Of a DNA stretch of 64,000 nucleotides, positions 1-8,928 are shown piece after piece (the first letter of the stretch is position 1; each line of letters begins with the position of its first letter). Source of the DNA: an uncultured Alistipes sp. (GTDB lineage: Bacteria; Bacteroidota; Bacteroidia; Bacteroidales; Rikenellaceae); assembly GCA_944321965.1 (NCBI GenBank), contig CALUNH010000003.1, positions 62,001-126,000 on the forward strand, read 5' to 3'. The translations under genes and the position numbers were made by a program. A model generated the notes under the pieces. It made no database searches and was not told the DNA's origin. It saw only the letters and a program-made list of their open reading frames with translations.

Positions 1-1
1 C

Positions 2-655
2 CCCGACCTGCGGCTGCAGTTGGGCGACCGCCTCACGGTCGTGGGCGAAGCCCAGGCGATCCGCAACGTGGAGAAGATCCTCGGCAACGCCGTGAAGAGC
101 CTCAACGAACCCAACCTCATCTCGGTCTTCATCGGATTGATCCTCGGACTCACGCTCGGAAGCATCCCGGTTTCGATCCCCGGCATCTCGATACCCGTCA
201 AACTCGGGCTCGCCGGAGGCCCGATCATCGTCGGCATCCTCATCGGCACCTTCGGGCCCCGGCTGCACATGATCACCTACACCACCCAGAGCGCCAACCT
301 CATGCTGCGCGCACTGGGACTCTCGATGTACCTCGCCTGCCTGGGGCTCGATGCCGGGCAGCACTTCTTCGAGACGGTCATGCGCCCCGAAGGGCTCCTC
401 TGGCTCGGGGCCGGATTCATCCTGACCTTCGTTCCGGTAGTGCTGGTCGGGCTCTTCGCACTGCGGGTGCTGAAGGTCGACTTCGGTTCCGTCTCGGGCC
501 TGCTCTGCGGCAGCATGGCCAACCCCATGGCCCTCAACTACGCCAACGACACCATCGAGGGCGACAACCCCTCGGTCTCCTACGCCACGGTCTATCCCGT
601 CTGCATGTTCCTGCGCGTGATCATCATCCAGGTGCTGCTGATGCTTACGCTTTAG
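2..655 (+). CDS. AspT/YidE-type antiporter, C-terminal part (cut by window start)
   Basis: The reading frame is open from the first bases of the window, so the start lies upstream and only about 217 C-terminal residues are visible. The first ~30 residues look like the end of a TrkA_C regulatory domain (GDRLTVVGE). They are followed by about five hydrophobic segments rich in Gly, including GLILGLTLGSIPV and GPIIVGILIGTFGPR. This is the layout of the second half of the duplicated AspT/YidE/YbjL antiporter family, which exchanges small organic anions across the inner membrane. The substrate cannot be told from this fragment. The gene ends inside the 3' end of the convergent mscS-like gene (11 bases overlap). 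Confidence 0.8.
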   Translation, partial: PDLRLQLGDRLTVVGEAQAIRNVEKILGNAVKSLNEPNLISVFIGLILGLTLGSIPVSIPGISIPVKLGLAGGPIIVGILIGTFGPRLHMITYTTQSANLMLRALGLSMYLACLGLDAGQHFFETVMRPEGLLWLGAGFILTFVPVVLVGLFALRVLKVDFGSVSGLLCGSMANPMALNYANDTIEGDNPSVSYATVYPVCMFLRVIIIQVLLMLTL

Positions 656-2123
656 GCGTCCCGGCCACACCGGCCCCACCGGTTCCGTCAGTCCCGTCAG
701 CCCTGCCCGTTCCGTCAGTTCCGTCGGTCCCGCCCGTTCCGCCCGTTCCATCCGTTCCATCCGTTCCATCCGTTCCGCCCGTCCCGTCAGCCTTGTCAGC
801 CCCGCCCGAGCCGCCCGAGCCATTGGGGCCTCCGGAAGCATCCGGAACATCGTCGCCCTGCAGGAAATCCCCGAGGGCCGCCACATCCGATCCGGCGGGA
901 TTCTGAAAGACCCGCAGCCCGAATTCGGGGATCGCCGCCAGCACATGATCGAAAACATCCGACTGGATTCCTTCATACTCCTCCCACACCACCGTATCGG
1001 TAAAGAAATAGAGCTGGAGCGGAATCCCCGTCTCCGTGGGCTGCAGCTGACGGACCATCAGCGTCATCGTCTTGTTCACCGGGACTTCGTTCTCCAGATA
1101 GCGCACCAGATAGGCGCGGAATACCCCCAGATTGGTCTGATGCAGGCCGTTGATCTTCCGCTCGCCGGGGGCGATGCCGTGGGCGGAATTATAAGCCTCG
1201 ATCCGCTCTTCGGTCCGGTCGATGTAGTCGCGCAGCAGGTCAATCTTGCGGAAGTGTTTCAGCATCTCGGGCGTGCAGAAGCGCACGCTGGTCATGTCGA
1301 TCGACACCGAGCGCATCACGCGCCGCCCGCCCGAGAGCTGCATGGCGTGCCAGTTCGTAAAGGAGTCGGTCGTCAGCAGGTAGGGCGGCAGCATGACCAG
1401 CGTATTGTCCCAGTTGCGGATCTTCACGGTCGTGAGCGACACCTCCTCGACCGTGCCGTCCGCGCCGTACTTCGGGACCGAGATCCAGTCGCCGACCTGC
1501 AGCATGTTGTTGGCCGAGAGCTGGATCCCCGAAACGAAGCCCATGATGCTGTCGCGGAAAACCAGCATCAGCACCGCGGCCGAAGCCCCGAGTCCGGTCA
1601 GCAGTTTGACGGGCGACTTGTCGATCAGGATGGCGACGATCAGGATTACGGCGACGATCGAGAAGAATCCCTGAGCGGTCTGCCGCAGTCCCTTGATGGG
1701 TTTGTTCTGCCACGAGGGGCGCAGCGAGACGATATGGAAAGCCGCGCACAGCAGGGCGTTGATCAGCCGCATGAAGGTCACGACGATGCCGATCTGGGTC
1801 AGCCGCAAGGCGACGGTCTGCGCCGCGGAGCCCTCGTCGAAGATCATCGGGAGGACGATCGTCAGCAGGATGGCGATCAGGACGTGGCAGCTGCGGTTGA
1901 GCACCTGCACGCTGAAGAGTTTGTCGTCCCACTTCACGCGGGTGTGCTCGACCAGGCGGCGGATCGCGCGCACGACGACCAGCTGCAGGAAAAGATCGAG
2001 CAGGGCGGCAGCCAGCAGAACCAGCAGGAGTGCCACCCAGCGATCCAGCGTATCGCTGGAGGAGGCCGTGACGCCCAGCCATTCCAACAGGGCGTGCGTC
2101 CAACGTTTCAGGAGTGCTTGCAT
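645..2123 (-). CDS. MscS-family mechanosensitive channel (YbdG-like)
   Basis: The 492-residue protein has several N-terminal membrane helices, then the MscS core at roughly residues 150-330. There a Gly/Ala-rich pore helix (LLTGLGASAAVLMLVF) precedes the beta domain with GDWISVPKYGADGTVEEVSL. Extra membrane helices and a long cytoplasmic part match the YbdG/MscM subgroup rather than minimal MscS. The expected role is a tension-gated inner-membrane pore protecting against osmotic downshock. The last ~60 residues are a Gly-Thr-Asp repeat tail not typical of the family (see 648-833). The gene is convergent with, and overlaps, the antiporter gene. Confidence 0.9.
   Translation of the reverse strand: MQALLKRWTHALLEWLGVTASSSDTLDRWVALLLVLLAAALLDLFLQLVVVRAIRRLVEHTRVKWDDKLFSVQVLNRSCHVLIAILLTIVLPMIFDEGSAAQTVALRLTQIGIVVTFMRLINALLCAAFHIVSLRPSWQNKPIKGLRQTAQGFFSIVAVILIVAILIDKSPVKLLTGLGASAAVLMLVFRDSIMGFVSGIQLSANNMLQVGDWISVPKYGADGTVEEVSLTTVKIRNWDNTLVMLPPYLLTTDSFTNWHAMQLSGGRRVMRSVSIDMTSVRFCTPEMLKHFRKIDLLRDYIDRTEERIEAYNSAHGIAPGERKINGLHQTNLGVFRAYLVRYLENEVPVNKTMTLMVRQLQPTETGIPLQLYFFTDTVVWEEYEGIQSDVFDHVLAAIPEFGLRVFQNPAGSDVAALGDFLQGDDVPDASGGPNGSGGSGGADKADGTGGTDGTDGTDGTGGTGGTDGTDGTGRADGTDGTGGAGVAGTPKA
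648..833 (-). repeat. Gly-Thr-Asp coding tandem repeats at the 3' end of the MscS-like gene
   Basis: Tandem short units, mostly 9 bases long on the plus strand (variants of TTCCGTCAG, TTCCATCCG and TTCCGCCCG), encode a C-terminal tail of roughly 60 residues. The tail is made of GTD, GTG and GAD triplets in the channel protein. The repeats keep the frame, so unit gain or loss would change only tail length. They run up to the stop codon, which overlaps the end of the convergent antiporter gene. Confidence 0.85.
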
Positions 2124-2160
2124 ACGCCCGGTCCATGCAATTTCCGGGCCGGAAGCGTAC

Positions 2161-2661
2161 TTATTTCAGGACCAGCCCCACTTCGCCTTCGAAATTGGGG
2201 GTGAAAACGCCTTTCCCGAGATTTTCCCGGATTTCGCGCGGCGTCCAGAAACGCCCGCCGTCGAGTTCGTCGCTCGGGCGCACCTCCCCGTCGTAGACCG
2301 TGCGGTAGACATGGACGAGCTCGCGTTCGCGGTCCGAGCGGAATTCGTAGACCGCCACGGCTTCGGGCCGGAAATCGACAATGCCCAGCTCCTCGCGCAC
2401 CTCGCGCCGCAGGGCCTCCCCGACCGACTCGCCGTAATCGACATGCCCGCCGACGGCCGTATCCCAGCGCCCGGGCTGAATATCCTTCCACAAAGGGCGG
2501 CGCTGCAGGTAGAGCTCCCCGCGCGAATTGAAGACATGGAGGTGCACCACCGGATGCAGGAGCATCGAACCGTTATGGCACTCGCCGCGCGTGGCGCTCC
2601 CGACGACCCGGCCCGAAAGGTCGACTACCGGGAAGAGTTCCGATCGATTGTCTGCAGGCAT
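2161..2661 (-). CDS. NUDIX hydrolase
   Basis: The 166-residue protein carries a complete Nudix box around residues 70-92 (GGHVDYGESVGEALRREV continuing into REELGI), matching GX5EX7REUXEEXGU. Such enzymes hydrolyse nucleoside diphosphates linked to another group, using Mg2+ held by the box glutamates. The N-terminus (PADNRSELFPVVD, then GECHNGSMLLHP) resembles the IPP isomerase-like/YfcD subgroup. The ATG at 2661 is chosen because the longer frame would need a TTG start. The gene lies alone between two minus-strand genes, 77 bases below the OstA-like gene. Confidence 0.9.
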   Translation of the reverse strand: MPADNRSELFPVVDLSGRVVGSATRGECHNGSMLLHPVVHLHVFNSRGELYLQRRPLWKDIQPGRWDTAVGGHVDYGESVGEALRREVREELGIVDFRPEAVAVYEFRSDRERELVHVYRTVYDGEVRPSDELDGGRFWTPREIRENLGKGVFTPNFEGEVGLVLK

Positions 2662-2738
2662 GGTCCGGTTCAAGAAAGGTAGAAAAGTAGAAAAGTAAAA
2701 AAGTTAACAGGATCGTATTTGACGGAATCGTTCCGGCC

Positions 2739-5195
2739 TCACAGTTCCGGGCCCGACTCGCGGGGCTGCCCCACCTCGAAGCCCAGTGCGTGCATCCACT
2801 CCACCGTAGCCGGATCGACCAGATCGTTGCGGTCCGTCCAGCGGCGCTCCTCGATGTAGCGTTTCTTGCGCTCCTCCAGCGTCTGCTGCAACGGGAATCT
2901 CGGGTGGGCGAGTTCCGATTTCTCACGCCGCTGCGAGGGCCGGATCGTCCGGTCGAAAACATCCTCCTGGAGCGGCCGCCGGGCCTCCTCCCACTTGAAA
3001 CCCTTCAGGAACAGTTCCAGATCGGCCGGAATCTTCTCCATCGGGTAGATGTTCCAGACCGGATCCTTGCGGTAGGTGATCGTCACGATCTGCTTCTGTT
3101 CGATATAGAACGACGCATCGCCGCTCTCGATCACCCCCACGCCCGTAATCTGCGGCGGTTCGCCATCCTGCATGTAGTAGATCGTCTGGGCATTGCCGTT
3201 CACGTCGTCGCGGTAGATCTCATTGTCGCGGAACCACGCCGTCATCTGCTTGCCCGCCACCTGGTTGTAGTGGGCCGTGTCGATCTGCGCGACCATCATC
3301 GGGCTCCCCACGAACTCCGCATGGGTAATCTGCTGGTTTGACGTGTAGATGTCCATCACATCCGAAGTGATCTGGTTCGCCTGGTTCCACAGCACAGGGT
3401 TGATATAGAGGTGAATCGTCGAATCGGTGCTGATCGAGGTCATCGAATCACATACAGCCTGGAAATCAGAGCGATAAATACGCACATCACGAAAACCCTT
3501 CATCAGCCGGTAGATCGAGTCGGCCGGTACGGCCAGCGAATCGACCGTGTCGGGCGGGATCACCCGCGCCGCGGAATCCACGGCCGACAGCGAATCGGCC
3601 ATCAGCATCATCAGCGAATCCTGCTCCCGGGCACTGCGGTCGATCAACGAATCGAGCTCGCGCAGCGCCGCCAGTTCGGCCGGATCGATCGGGCGCTTTT
3701 TGCCCTTGCGGGCGGCCCGGAGCTGCCGTGCCCGGAGTTTCGATTCGAGTTTCACGCGACGGGCCGCCAGGCGTTTCTCCTCGCGTTCCTTCTGGGCCAG
3801 GAGTTTGGCCGTCGCCTTCTCCTGACGTTTGGCCGCAATCTCGGCCAGCAGTTTCTTCTTGGCTTCGGCCTTGGCGGCCTTTTCGGCAGCCTTGGCCTTG
3901 CGCGCCTGCTCCTTGAGGTAGGCTTTCCGGGCATCCCCGACCAGCGTATCGAGCGGATTGACGGGCATGGCCAGCGAATCGGCCGCCAGCGAATCCTGCA
4001 AGCCCCGCAGCGAATCGGGGAGCTCACGCCCGCCCAATGAATCGCGCAGACCGGGATCCGACAGGCCCTCCCGGCCCGGAACGGGCGAACGGGACCCCCG
4101 GAGCGGATTCTCACCCGAGTGACGCCCCGGCATCGGAGACTCCGCCGCCGGAGTCTCGCCCGACCGGGCTTCATTGCTCTCCACCGCCAGCGAATCGGCA
4201 TGCGCCGCCTCGGCGGCCCGCCGCTCCGCCTCGGAGTTGATCGTAAAGAGGTACATCGAGTCGGCCCGCATGAAGAGCGAGTCACCCTGCGAGAGATCGT
4301 AGCTGATGACCGCCGGGCGGCGTGTCAGAAAGGCATTCCCCGGTTCCTTCCAATACTCGCCGTAATCCCCGAAACCGATCGCCTTGTGTTCCGTATCGTC
4401 GAGCTGCAGGTCGCGGCGCATGATCACATGATCCTTCGCGCGGTAATAGTCGAGGCTGTCGCTCCAGATCTCCTGTTTCTCGGTCAGGATATAGCCGTTG
4501 CGCGTGATGATGTAGAGCGTATCGGCCTTGTCGTAGAAGCCCCGGTCGGCATAGAGGTAGTCGCCGTCGCGGTTCCAGATGTTCGTATGTTCGAAGAAAT
4601 AGGCGTTGTCCGTGGCCATGTTGTAGACCACCGAATCGCCCTTGAGTTCGTACTCGTCGTTGCGCATCTCCACCCGCTCGACGGCCACCAGCTCCTTCGT
4701 GTCGGCGTAGTAGTAGCCCCGCACCGCTTCGAGCAGGTTCTCGCGGTTGGTCAGCACCCCGCCGTCCGCGAATTCGCCCACGTTGCTCTTCGTGTTGAAG
4801 AGGAACTTATAGGTATAGAGCGTGGCATCGCCGTCGACGACCTTCACGATATCCGAATAGACCCGCGCCTCGTTCACATTTCCGTCGTATTCGGCCCGGT
4901 CGCCGTAGATGTAGGTCGTATTCTTGTTGATAAGCACGTTGCCGAAGAACTCGATGCGCATGTCCGAGTAGCGCACCGCCGAGTCGCACGTGATGACCGC
5001 ACCGTTGTGCTGCGCGGCGAAGTTCCCCACCAGAAAGACCACCGAATCCCCCGGAGCCACCGGCCCCATCAGGTCCGATTTCAGGTCGATGAGCTTCTTC
5101 TCGCCTTCGGGCTCCCCGGGAGCCTGCATCGAACTGCGGGCCACCACTCCGGCGACGGCCAGCACCACGGCAACTATGGACAGGAGCCTGCGCAC
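2739..5195 (-). CDS. OstA-like envelope protein
   Basis: An 818-residue exported protein. A short hydrophobic signal is followed by repeated beta-rich segments of the OstA/LptA type (GDSVVFLVGN, ITCDSAVRY, FGNVLINKNT, YIYGDRAEYDG). Proteins of this kind in Bacteroidota are thought to take part in LPS transport to the outer membrane. Residues ~330-520 are a low-complexity region rich in Ser/Asp/Leu and then Lys/Ala/Arg, probably an extended or coiled-coil spacer. The C-terminal third returns to the OstA-like pattern. It lies 3 bases from the SurA-like gene, so the two are surely co-transcribed. The LPS role is family knowledge, not visible here. Confidence 0.75.
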   Translation of the reverse strand: MRRLLSIVAVVLAVAGVVARSSMQAPGEPEGEKKLIDLKSDLMGPVAPGDSVVFLVGNFAAQHNGAVITCDSAVRYSDMRIEFFGNVLINKNTTYIYGDRAEYDGNVNEARVYSDIVKVVDGDATLYTYKFLFNTKSNVGEFADGGVLTNRENLLEAVRGYYYADTKELVAVERVEMRNDEYELKGDSVVYNMATDNAYFFEHTNIWNRDGDYLYADRGFYDKADTLYIITRNGYILTEKQEIWSDSLDYYRAKDHVIMRRDLQLDDTEHKAIGFGDYGEYWKEPGNAFLTRRPAVISYDLSQGDSLFMRADSMYLFTINSEAERRAAEAAHADSLAVESNEARSGETPAAESPMPGRHSGENPLRGSRSPVPGREGLSDPGLRDSLGGRELPDSLRGLQDSLAADSLAMPVNPLDTLVGDARKAYLKEQARKAKAAEKAAKAEAKKKLLAEIAAKRQEKATAKLLAQKEREEKRLAARRVKLESKLRARQLRAARKGKKRPIDPAELAALRELDSLIDRSAREQDSLMMLMADSLSAVDSAARVIPPDTVDSLAVPADSIYRLMKGFRDVRIYRSDFQAVCDSMTSISTDSTIHLYINPVLWNQANQITSDVMDIYTSNQQITHAEFVGSPMMVAQIDTAHYNQVAGKQMTAWFRDNEIYRDDVNGNAQTIYYMQDGEPPQITGVGVIESGDASFYIEQKQIVTITYRKDPVWNIYPMEKIPADLELFLKGFKWEEARRPLQEDVFDRTIRPSQRREKSELAHPRFPLQQTLEERKKRYIEERRWTDRNDLVDPATVEWMHALGFEVGQPRESGPEL

Positions 5196-5198
5196 GGA

Positions 5199-6602
5199 CT
5201 ACTTCACCCAGTGTTTGTTCTCGAACTCCCCGTCCCGGAATTCGGGAATGATATAGACGTACATGGCGTCGATCTTCTTCGTCAGCCACTCCTTGAAGAC
5301 CCGTTCCTGCTTGTCCTGCAGGGCCATCTCCTCAAGCCGCAGGTAATCTTCGTTGAGCGACGCCGTATGCGTGGGGATCACCTCCACGAGTTTGACGATC
5401 TTGCCCATCTGGTTGCCGAGCATGTCCTCCGTGAGGTAGGCGTCCGACACCTCCCCGGGCTTCAGGCGCCGCAGGGCGTTGTAGTCGTCGAGGCTCTTGA
5501 AGCGTCCGAAATCCTCCTTGAGGAACTTCGTCACGGTGAGTTTCGCATCGAAGGCGTTGAAACGCTCCAGGATGTCGTGGTTCGAGACAATACCGCCGTT
5601 CATCTTCGAGGAGGCGTCGTCCGAATATTTCAGGGCCGCTTTTTCAAACGTAATCGAGTCCTTGTGGATCAGGTCGGCGATGCTGTCCAGCAGGTTGAGC
5701 GACTCGCCCAGCTCCTCCGACGTGTAGACCGGACGCAGCAGGATGTGGCGGAAGTGGTAGAGCTGCCCGCGCTTGTCCAGCATCTGAATGATGTGGAACC
5801 CGAACTGCGACTCCACAACCTCGGAGATCTGCCCGGGCTTGAGGTTTTCGAGGGCCGCGGCGAACGACGGGTCGAGACTCGCCAGCGGCGAAGGATCCAT
5901 CTCGCCGCCCCGCATGGCCGTACCGTCCTGCGAATACATCCGGGCCAGGTTCTCGAACTTCGCAGCCCCGGTGATGACGCGCTCGCGCATGTCCAGCAGC
6001 CGTTCGCGGGTGCGCTGCTTGGCGGCCGTCATCGACTTGGGGAACTTCGTGATCTGCGCATAGACGTACTGGTCGGCGATCGTCGGCAGGCTGTCCTTCG
6101 AGATCGACTTGTAGAAGCGCTCCACCTCGCCCGGGATCACCGAGACCTTGTTCACCACCTCGCTCTGCATCGACTGTGCGTAGGCCTGCTCCTCGTAGCG
6201 CTGGCGCATAATCTCGCGGATGTTGAAGATCGGCATGTGGTGCTTGGCCTCCAGGGCCGGGATCGAACCCTCCATGTCGACCATCTGCTGCACCTGCTCC
6301 TCGACGCGCGACATGATGTCCCCGTCGTTGATCGCCACGGAGTCGATCTGCGCCTGATTGTAGAGCAGTTTCTGGGTCATGAGCGCTTCGAGCGCCTCGT
6401 TCATCGGGTCGCGGTCCGAGGTGTAACCCTCCTGCCGGCGCTGTTCAACCAGCTGACGGGCGTATTCGTCCACCTCGGAATAGAGGATCGACGACCCGCC
6501 CACCACGGCAACCACCTTGTCGAGCATCACCTCGCGTCTCTGTGCCACGACGCCCGCGAACAACAGGACGAGGGCGGCAGCCAATATACCTTTTTTCAAC
6601 AT
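5199..6602 (-). CDS. SurA-like periplasmic peptidyl-prolyl isomerase/chaperone
   Basis: The 467-residue protein has an N-terminal signal (MLKKGILAAALVLLFAGVVA) and then a SurA N-domain beginning LDKVVAVVGGSSILYSEVD. At least one parvulin (PpiC) domain follows around residues 170-290, with GGEMDPSPLASL and QFGFHIIQMLDKRG as recognisable parvulin elements. It is expected to help fold outer-membrane proteins in the periplasm. The neighbouring OstA-like gene (3 bases away) and the PpiC-like lipoprotein gene (16 bases away) make an envelope-biogenesis operon. Confidence 0.9.
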   Translation of the reverse strand: MLKKGILAAALVLLFAGVVAQRREVMLDKVVAVVGGSSILYSEVDEYARQLVEQRRQEGYTSDRDPMNEALEALMTQKLLYNQAQIDSVAINDGDIMSRVEEQVQQMVDMEGSIPALEAKHHMPIFNIREIMRQRYEEQAYAQSMQSEVVNKVSVIPGEVERFYKSISKDSLPTIADQYVYAQITKFPKSMTAAKQRTRERLLDMRERVITGAAKFENLARMYSQDGTAMRGGEMDPSPLASLDPSFAAALENLKPGQISEVVESQFGFHIIQMLDKRGQLYHFRHILLRPVYTSEELGESLNLLDSIADLIHKDSITFEKAALKYSDDASSKMNGGIVSNHDILERFNAFDAKLTVTKFLKEDFGRFKSLDDYNALRRLKPGEVSDAYLTEDMLGNQMGKIVKLVEVIPTHTASLNEDYLRLEEMALQDKQERVFKEWLTKKIDAMYVYIIPEFRDGEFENKHWVK

Positions 6603-6618
6603 CTTGTATCTGTTTCGT

Positions 6619-7548
6619 TTATCGTTTAGCTTCGTTTTCCCGGTTCTCCATCGTCTCCGGTGCGGGGTCCTGCGGATCGCGCTTCCCGCCGAAGACCTTC
6701 ACCTCGCCGTTCTCCTCCGCGCGCATCCGGAGCTCCTCCTCGTGCTGGCGGATGATCTCCCCCTTGCGGCGGTTGAAGAGGATGCGGCGGATGTTCCCCC
6801 GCAGGCGTTCGAGCGGGATCGGCTCGCCCTCGCGCAGCACGGCGTCGATCTGGAAATAGTAGCGCGAATAGCTGTCGCGCATCTCCTGCACGGCCGTCGA
6901 GGCCAGCACCGAATCGTAATTCTGCGACCGCAGGGTCGGAAGGTAGCTCAGGAATTCGGGAAAGTCGACCCACTGTTCGCGGAAATCGCTCACCGAGAAG
7001 TCGTTTTTCTCGCAGATGTCCCGAAAATCCTGCTGCTGGGTCTCCGATTTCGAGGCCATCAGCGTCTTGAGCTTCGCAGCCTGACGGTACCCGGCCCCGA
7101 AGCGGACGATCCGACCCTTGACGATCGTGCGGTCGAGTTTGAAATCGGCCTTGTGGGCGTTGTAATAGGCGGCGATCTCGTCGTCGGTGAAGAGCGTGTC
7201 GATCGAACGGTCGACGTAATGCTGGTCCAGCTGGCGGATCAGCAGCGCCTGGCGGTACTCCTCGACCATCTTGTCGATATCGCCCGCCGACGAGGAGAAG
7301 AGCGTCTCGGCCTCCTCCAGTTTGAGCTGCTTGACGATCCACCGGTCGACGTAGACCTGCATGAAGGCCGCGCTGTCCTCCCCCGAAAGCCCCTTCGGGA
7401 CGACCGAACGCACGTCCCCCAGGCGCAGCTCCTTGCCGCCGGCCCGGGCGATGGTCGTATCGCTGGCGAAATAACGAGGCAACTCCCGGCATCCCGCCAG
7501 GAGCAACACACCCGCTGCGACCGCTATTTTCGCTCGCCAATTCATCAT
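6619..7548 (-). CDS. PpiC-related periplasmic lipoprotein
   Basis: The protein of about 309 residues starts with a lipoprotein signal ending in LLLAGC, so it is likely anchored to a membrane by its Cys. The body is mostly helical and resembles the SurA/PpiC chaperone N-domain (VDRWIVKQLKLEEAE, FTDDEIAAYYNAHKADF). I see no clear parvulin active site, so it may be a chaperone without isomerase activity. Two ATG codons in tandem (7548 and 7545) are possible starts. It is the first gene of the leftward operon with the SurA-like and OstA-like genes. Confidence 0.8.
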   Translation of the reverse strand: MMNWRAKIAVAAGVLLLAGCRELPRYFASDTTIARAGGKELRLGDVRSVVPKGLSGEDSAAFMQVYVDRWIVKQLKLEEAETLFSSSAGDIDKMVEEYRQALLIRQLDQHYVDRSIDTLFTDDEIAAYYNAHKADFKLDRTIVKGRIVRFGAGYRQAAKLKTLMASKSETQQQDFRDICEKNDFSVSDFREQWVDFPEFLSYLPTLRSQNYDSVLASTAVQEMRDSYSRYYFQIDAVLREGEPIPLERLRGNIRRILFNRRKGEIIRQHEEELRMRAEENGEVKVFGGKRDPQDPAPETMENRENEAKR

Positions 7549-7556
7549 CCAAAGGG

Positions 7557-7564
7557 CAAAGATA
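7557..7564 (-). promoter_or_regulatory. Candidate -7 promoter box for the PpiC/SurA/OstA operon
   Basis: On the minus strand the sequence reads TATCTTTG, a perfect TAnnTTTG -7 element of the Bacteroidota sigma factor. It ends only 9 bases before the ATG at 7548. I see no convincing -33 TTTG at the usual spacing. The transcript would have a very short leader. Confidence 0.5.
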
Positions 7565-7604
7565 GGGTTTTTACTCGTAAGTAACGCACTTTGCGGCCGG
7601 AATA

Positions 7605-8630
7605 TTACGCCCCGGCAGGATTTTTCTCCGCCTTTTGCTCCGGGTTTTTCTCCGTCTTCTTCATGCGGCGCAGCGCCCGGAGCATCATCCACCCCGACAC
7701 GACGCAGAGGACGACCGCCACGCCATAGATGCACCAATAGAGGGCCGGGCTTCCGATGAGGTTGATCAGCAGGGCGCTCCGGTGTCCGGTTTCGGGCGTA
7801 ACGAGCAGGATCATGAGCAGATAGGCCGCGGCGTTGTTCAGGGCGTGGAGGATCATGACCGACCACATCGACTCGGTAGCCAGATAGACGTAGCCGAGGA
7901 TCAGCCCCACGGCCGTGGCATTGACGACCTGCACGGGCTGGACGTGGAGCAGGCCGAAGAAGAGCGACGAAACGAGCCAGGCAACCGTGACACCGTAACG
8001 GGCGCGCAGGCTTCCGAGGACCACGCCCCGGCAGAGCAGCTCCTCGAAGATCGGCGCGAAGAGCATCAGCGAGAGCATGGTCCAGACTCCGCGGCCCACT
8101 TCGAGCTGGAGTTCGGGCAGCACCCGCAGCAGGGGTTCGAGGGCGATGCCGACGGCGAAGATCAGCACGAAGGCCCACAGCAGCAGCGTCGGGTTGAGGC
8201 CCCGGATCGAGAAGCGGGCCCAGCGTCCGCGTCCTCCGCGCGCGTGGCGGTAGCAGAGGACGCCGCCCAGCGCCGCCGACATCGAAACAAGATAAAGAAC
8301 GGCCATCATCCGCCCCTGCAGATCCGGAGCGGCGGTCCGGTAGTCGATTCCGAATCCGGCCGCCAGGAGTTGTCCGACAACGCCGACAAGGATCTGGGCC
8401 ACCAGTGCGATGCCCAGCATGGCCAGCACGTCCCCGGCCGTCGGGAAGCGGCTGGCGGTCGGTGCCGACTCCGGTTTCGATTTCGGGTCCTGTTCCGGTT
8501 TCGGGTCCGGCTTCGATTTCGGGCCCGGTTTCGATTTCGGGCCCGGTTTCGGGTCCGATTCGGGGAGGGGCTCCGCAACGCGCTTCTGCGGCACGGGCTC
8601 CTCCTGCTTATATGCTGTCCTTTCCGTCAT
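7605..8630 (-). CDS. CPBP-family intramembrane metalloprotease
   Basis: The 341-residue membrane protein carries the CPBP/Abi protease motifs in order: EELLCRG (EExxxR) near residue 195, FFGLLH (FxxxH) near 227, and HALNN. These form the intramembrane metal site of the Rce1-like family. Before the first membrane helix lies a Pro/Lys/Asp-rich repetitive linker (KPGPKSKPGPKSKP type) of about 35 residues. The ATG at 8630 is preferred because the upstream extension lacks family-like sequence. The substrate is unknown. It is divergent from parA. Confidence 0.85.
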   Translation of the reverse strand: MTERTAYKQEEPVPQKRVAEPLPESDPKPGPKSKPGPKSKPDPKPEQDPKSKPESAPTASRFPTAGDVLAMLGIALVAQILVGVVGQLLAAGFGIDYRTAAPDLQGRMMAVLYLVSMSAALGGVLCYRHARGGRGRWARFSIRGLNPTLLLWAFVLIFAVGIALEPLLRVLPELQLEVGRGVWTMLSLMLFAPIFEELLCRGVVLGSLRARYGVTVAWLVSSLFFGLLHVQPVQVVNATAVGLILGYVYLATESMWSVMILHALNNAAAYLLMILLVTPETGHRSALLINLIGSPALYWCIYGVAVVLCVVSGWMMLRALRRMKKTEKNPEQKAEKNPAGA

Positions 8631-8753
8631 AACGTACCTTGCAAGCCGGGCCTTTCGGCCGCCGAGACACCCCGCACCCCCGGGTTCGGCACCCGTCCCG
8701 GGGCGTTTCCGGATGCAGGATGCGGGGCTACCGCTTCCCGGCCTTGCAGCCTC

Positions 8754-8761
8754 CAAAGATA
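8754..8761 (-). promoter_or_regulatory. Candidate -7 promoter box for the CPBP gene
   Basis: TATCTTTG on the minus strand fits TAnnTTTG. It would give a leader of roughly 115 bases to the CPBP start at 8630. No clear -33 element is seen, so support is partial. This box and the parA promoter share the 298-base divergent spacer, where I see no gene. Confidence 0.4.
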
Positions 8762-8870
8762 CGAAAAATTCGGTTATGCGCCCCCCGAAATCCGAAATTC
8801 TTGCCCCGCATACCGCCATCCGCGCCACACCCGTCTGCAGGGGTCATTTTGCGAAAAGCTCCCCTGCGGA

Positions 8871-8902
8871 TTTGCACGGGCGATATTATTTGCGTAAATT
8901 TG
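8871..8902 (+). promoter_or_regulatory. Promoter for parA
   Basis: TTTG at 8871-8874 and TAAATTTG at 8895-8902 are separated by 20 bases, a full match to the Bacteroidota -33/-7 promoter. The parA start codon follows 26 bases after the -7 box, in good position to drive the parA-parB operon. Confidence 0.75.
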
Positions 8903-8928
8903 CCTGCTTATAAACCGAATCTGAAAAA

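Noticed and set aside
945-2682. Long plus-strand open frames opposite the MscS-like and NUDIX genes
   Set aside because: They are antisense to clear family matches, lack ribosome sites and show no protein-like pattern; GC-rich DNA often leaves such frames open.
4119-6629. 836-codon plus-strand frame opposite the OstA-like and SurA-like genes
   Set aside because: It is His/Val/Leu/Arg-rich shadow sequence of two well-supported minus-strand genes.
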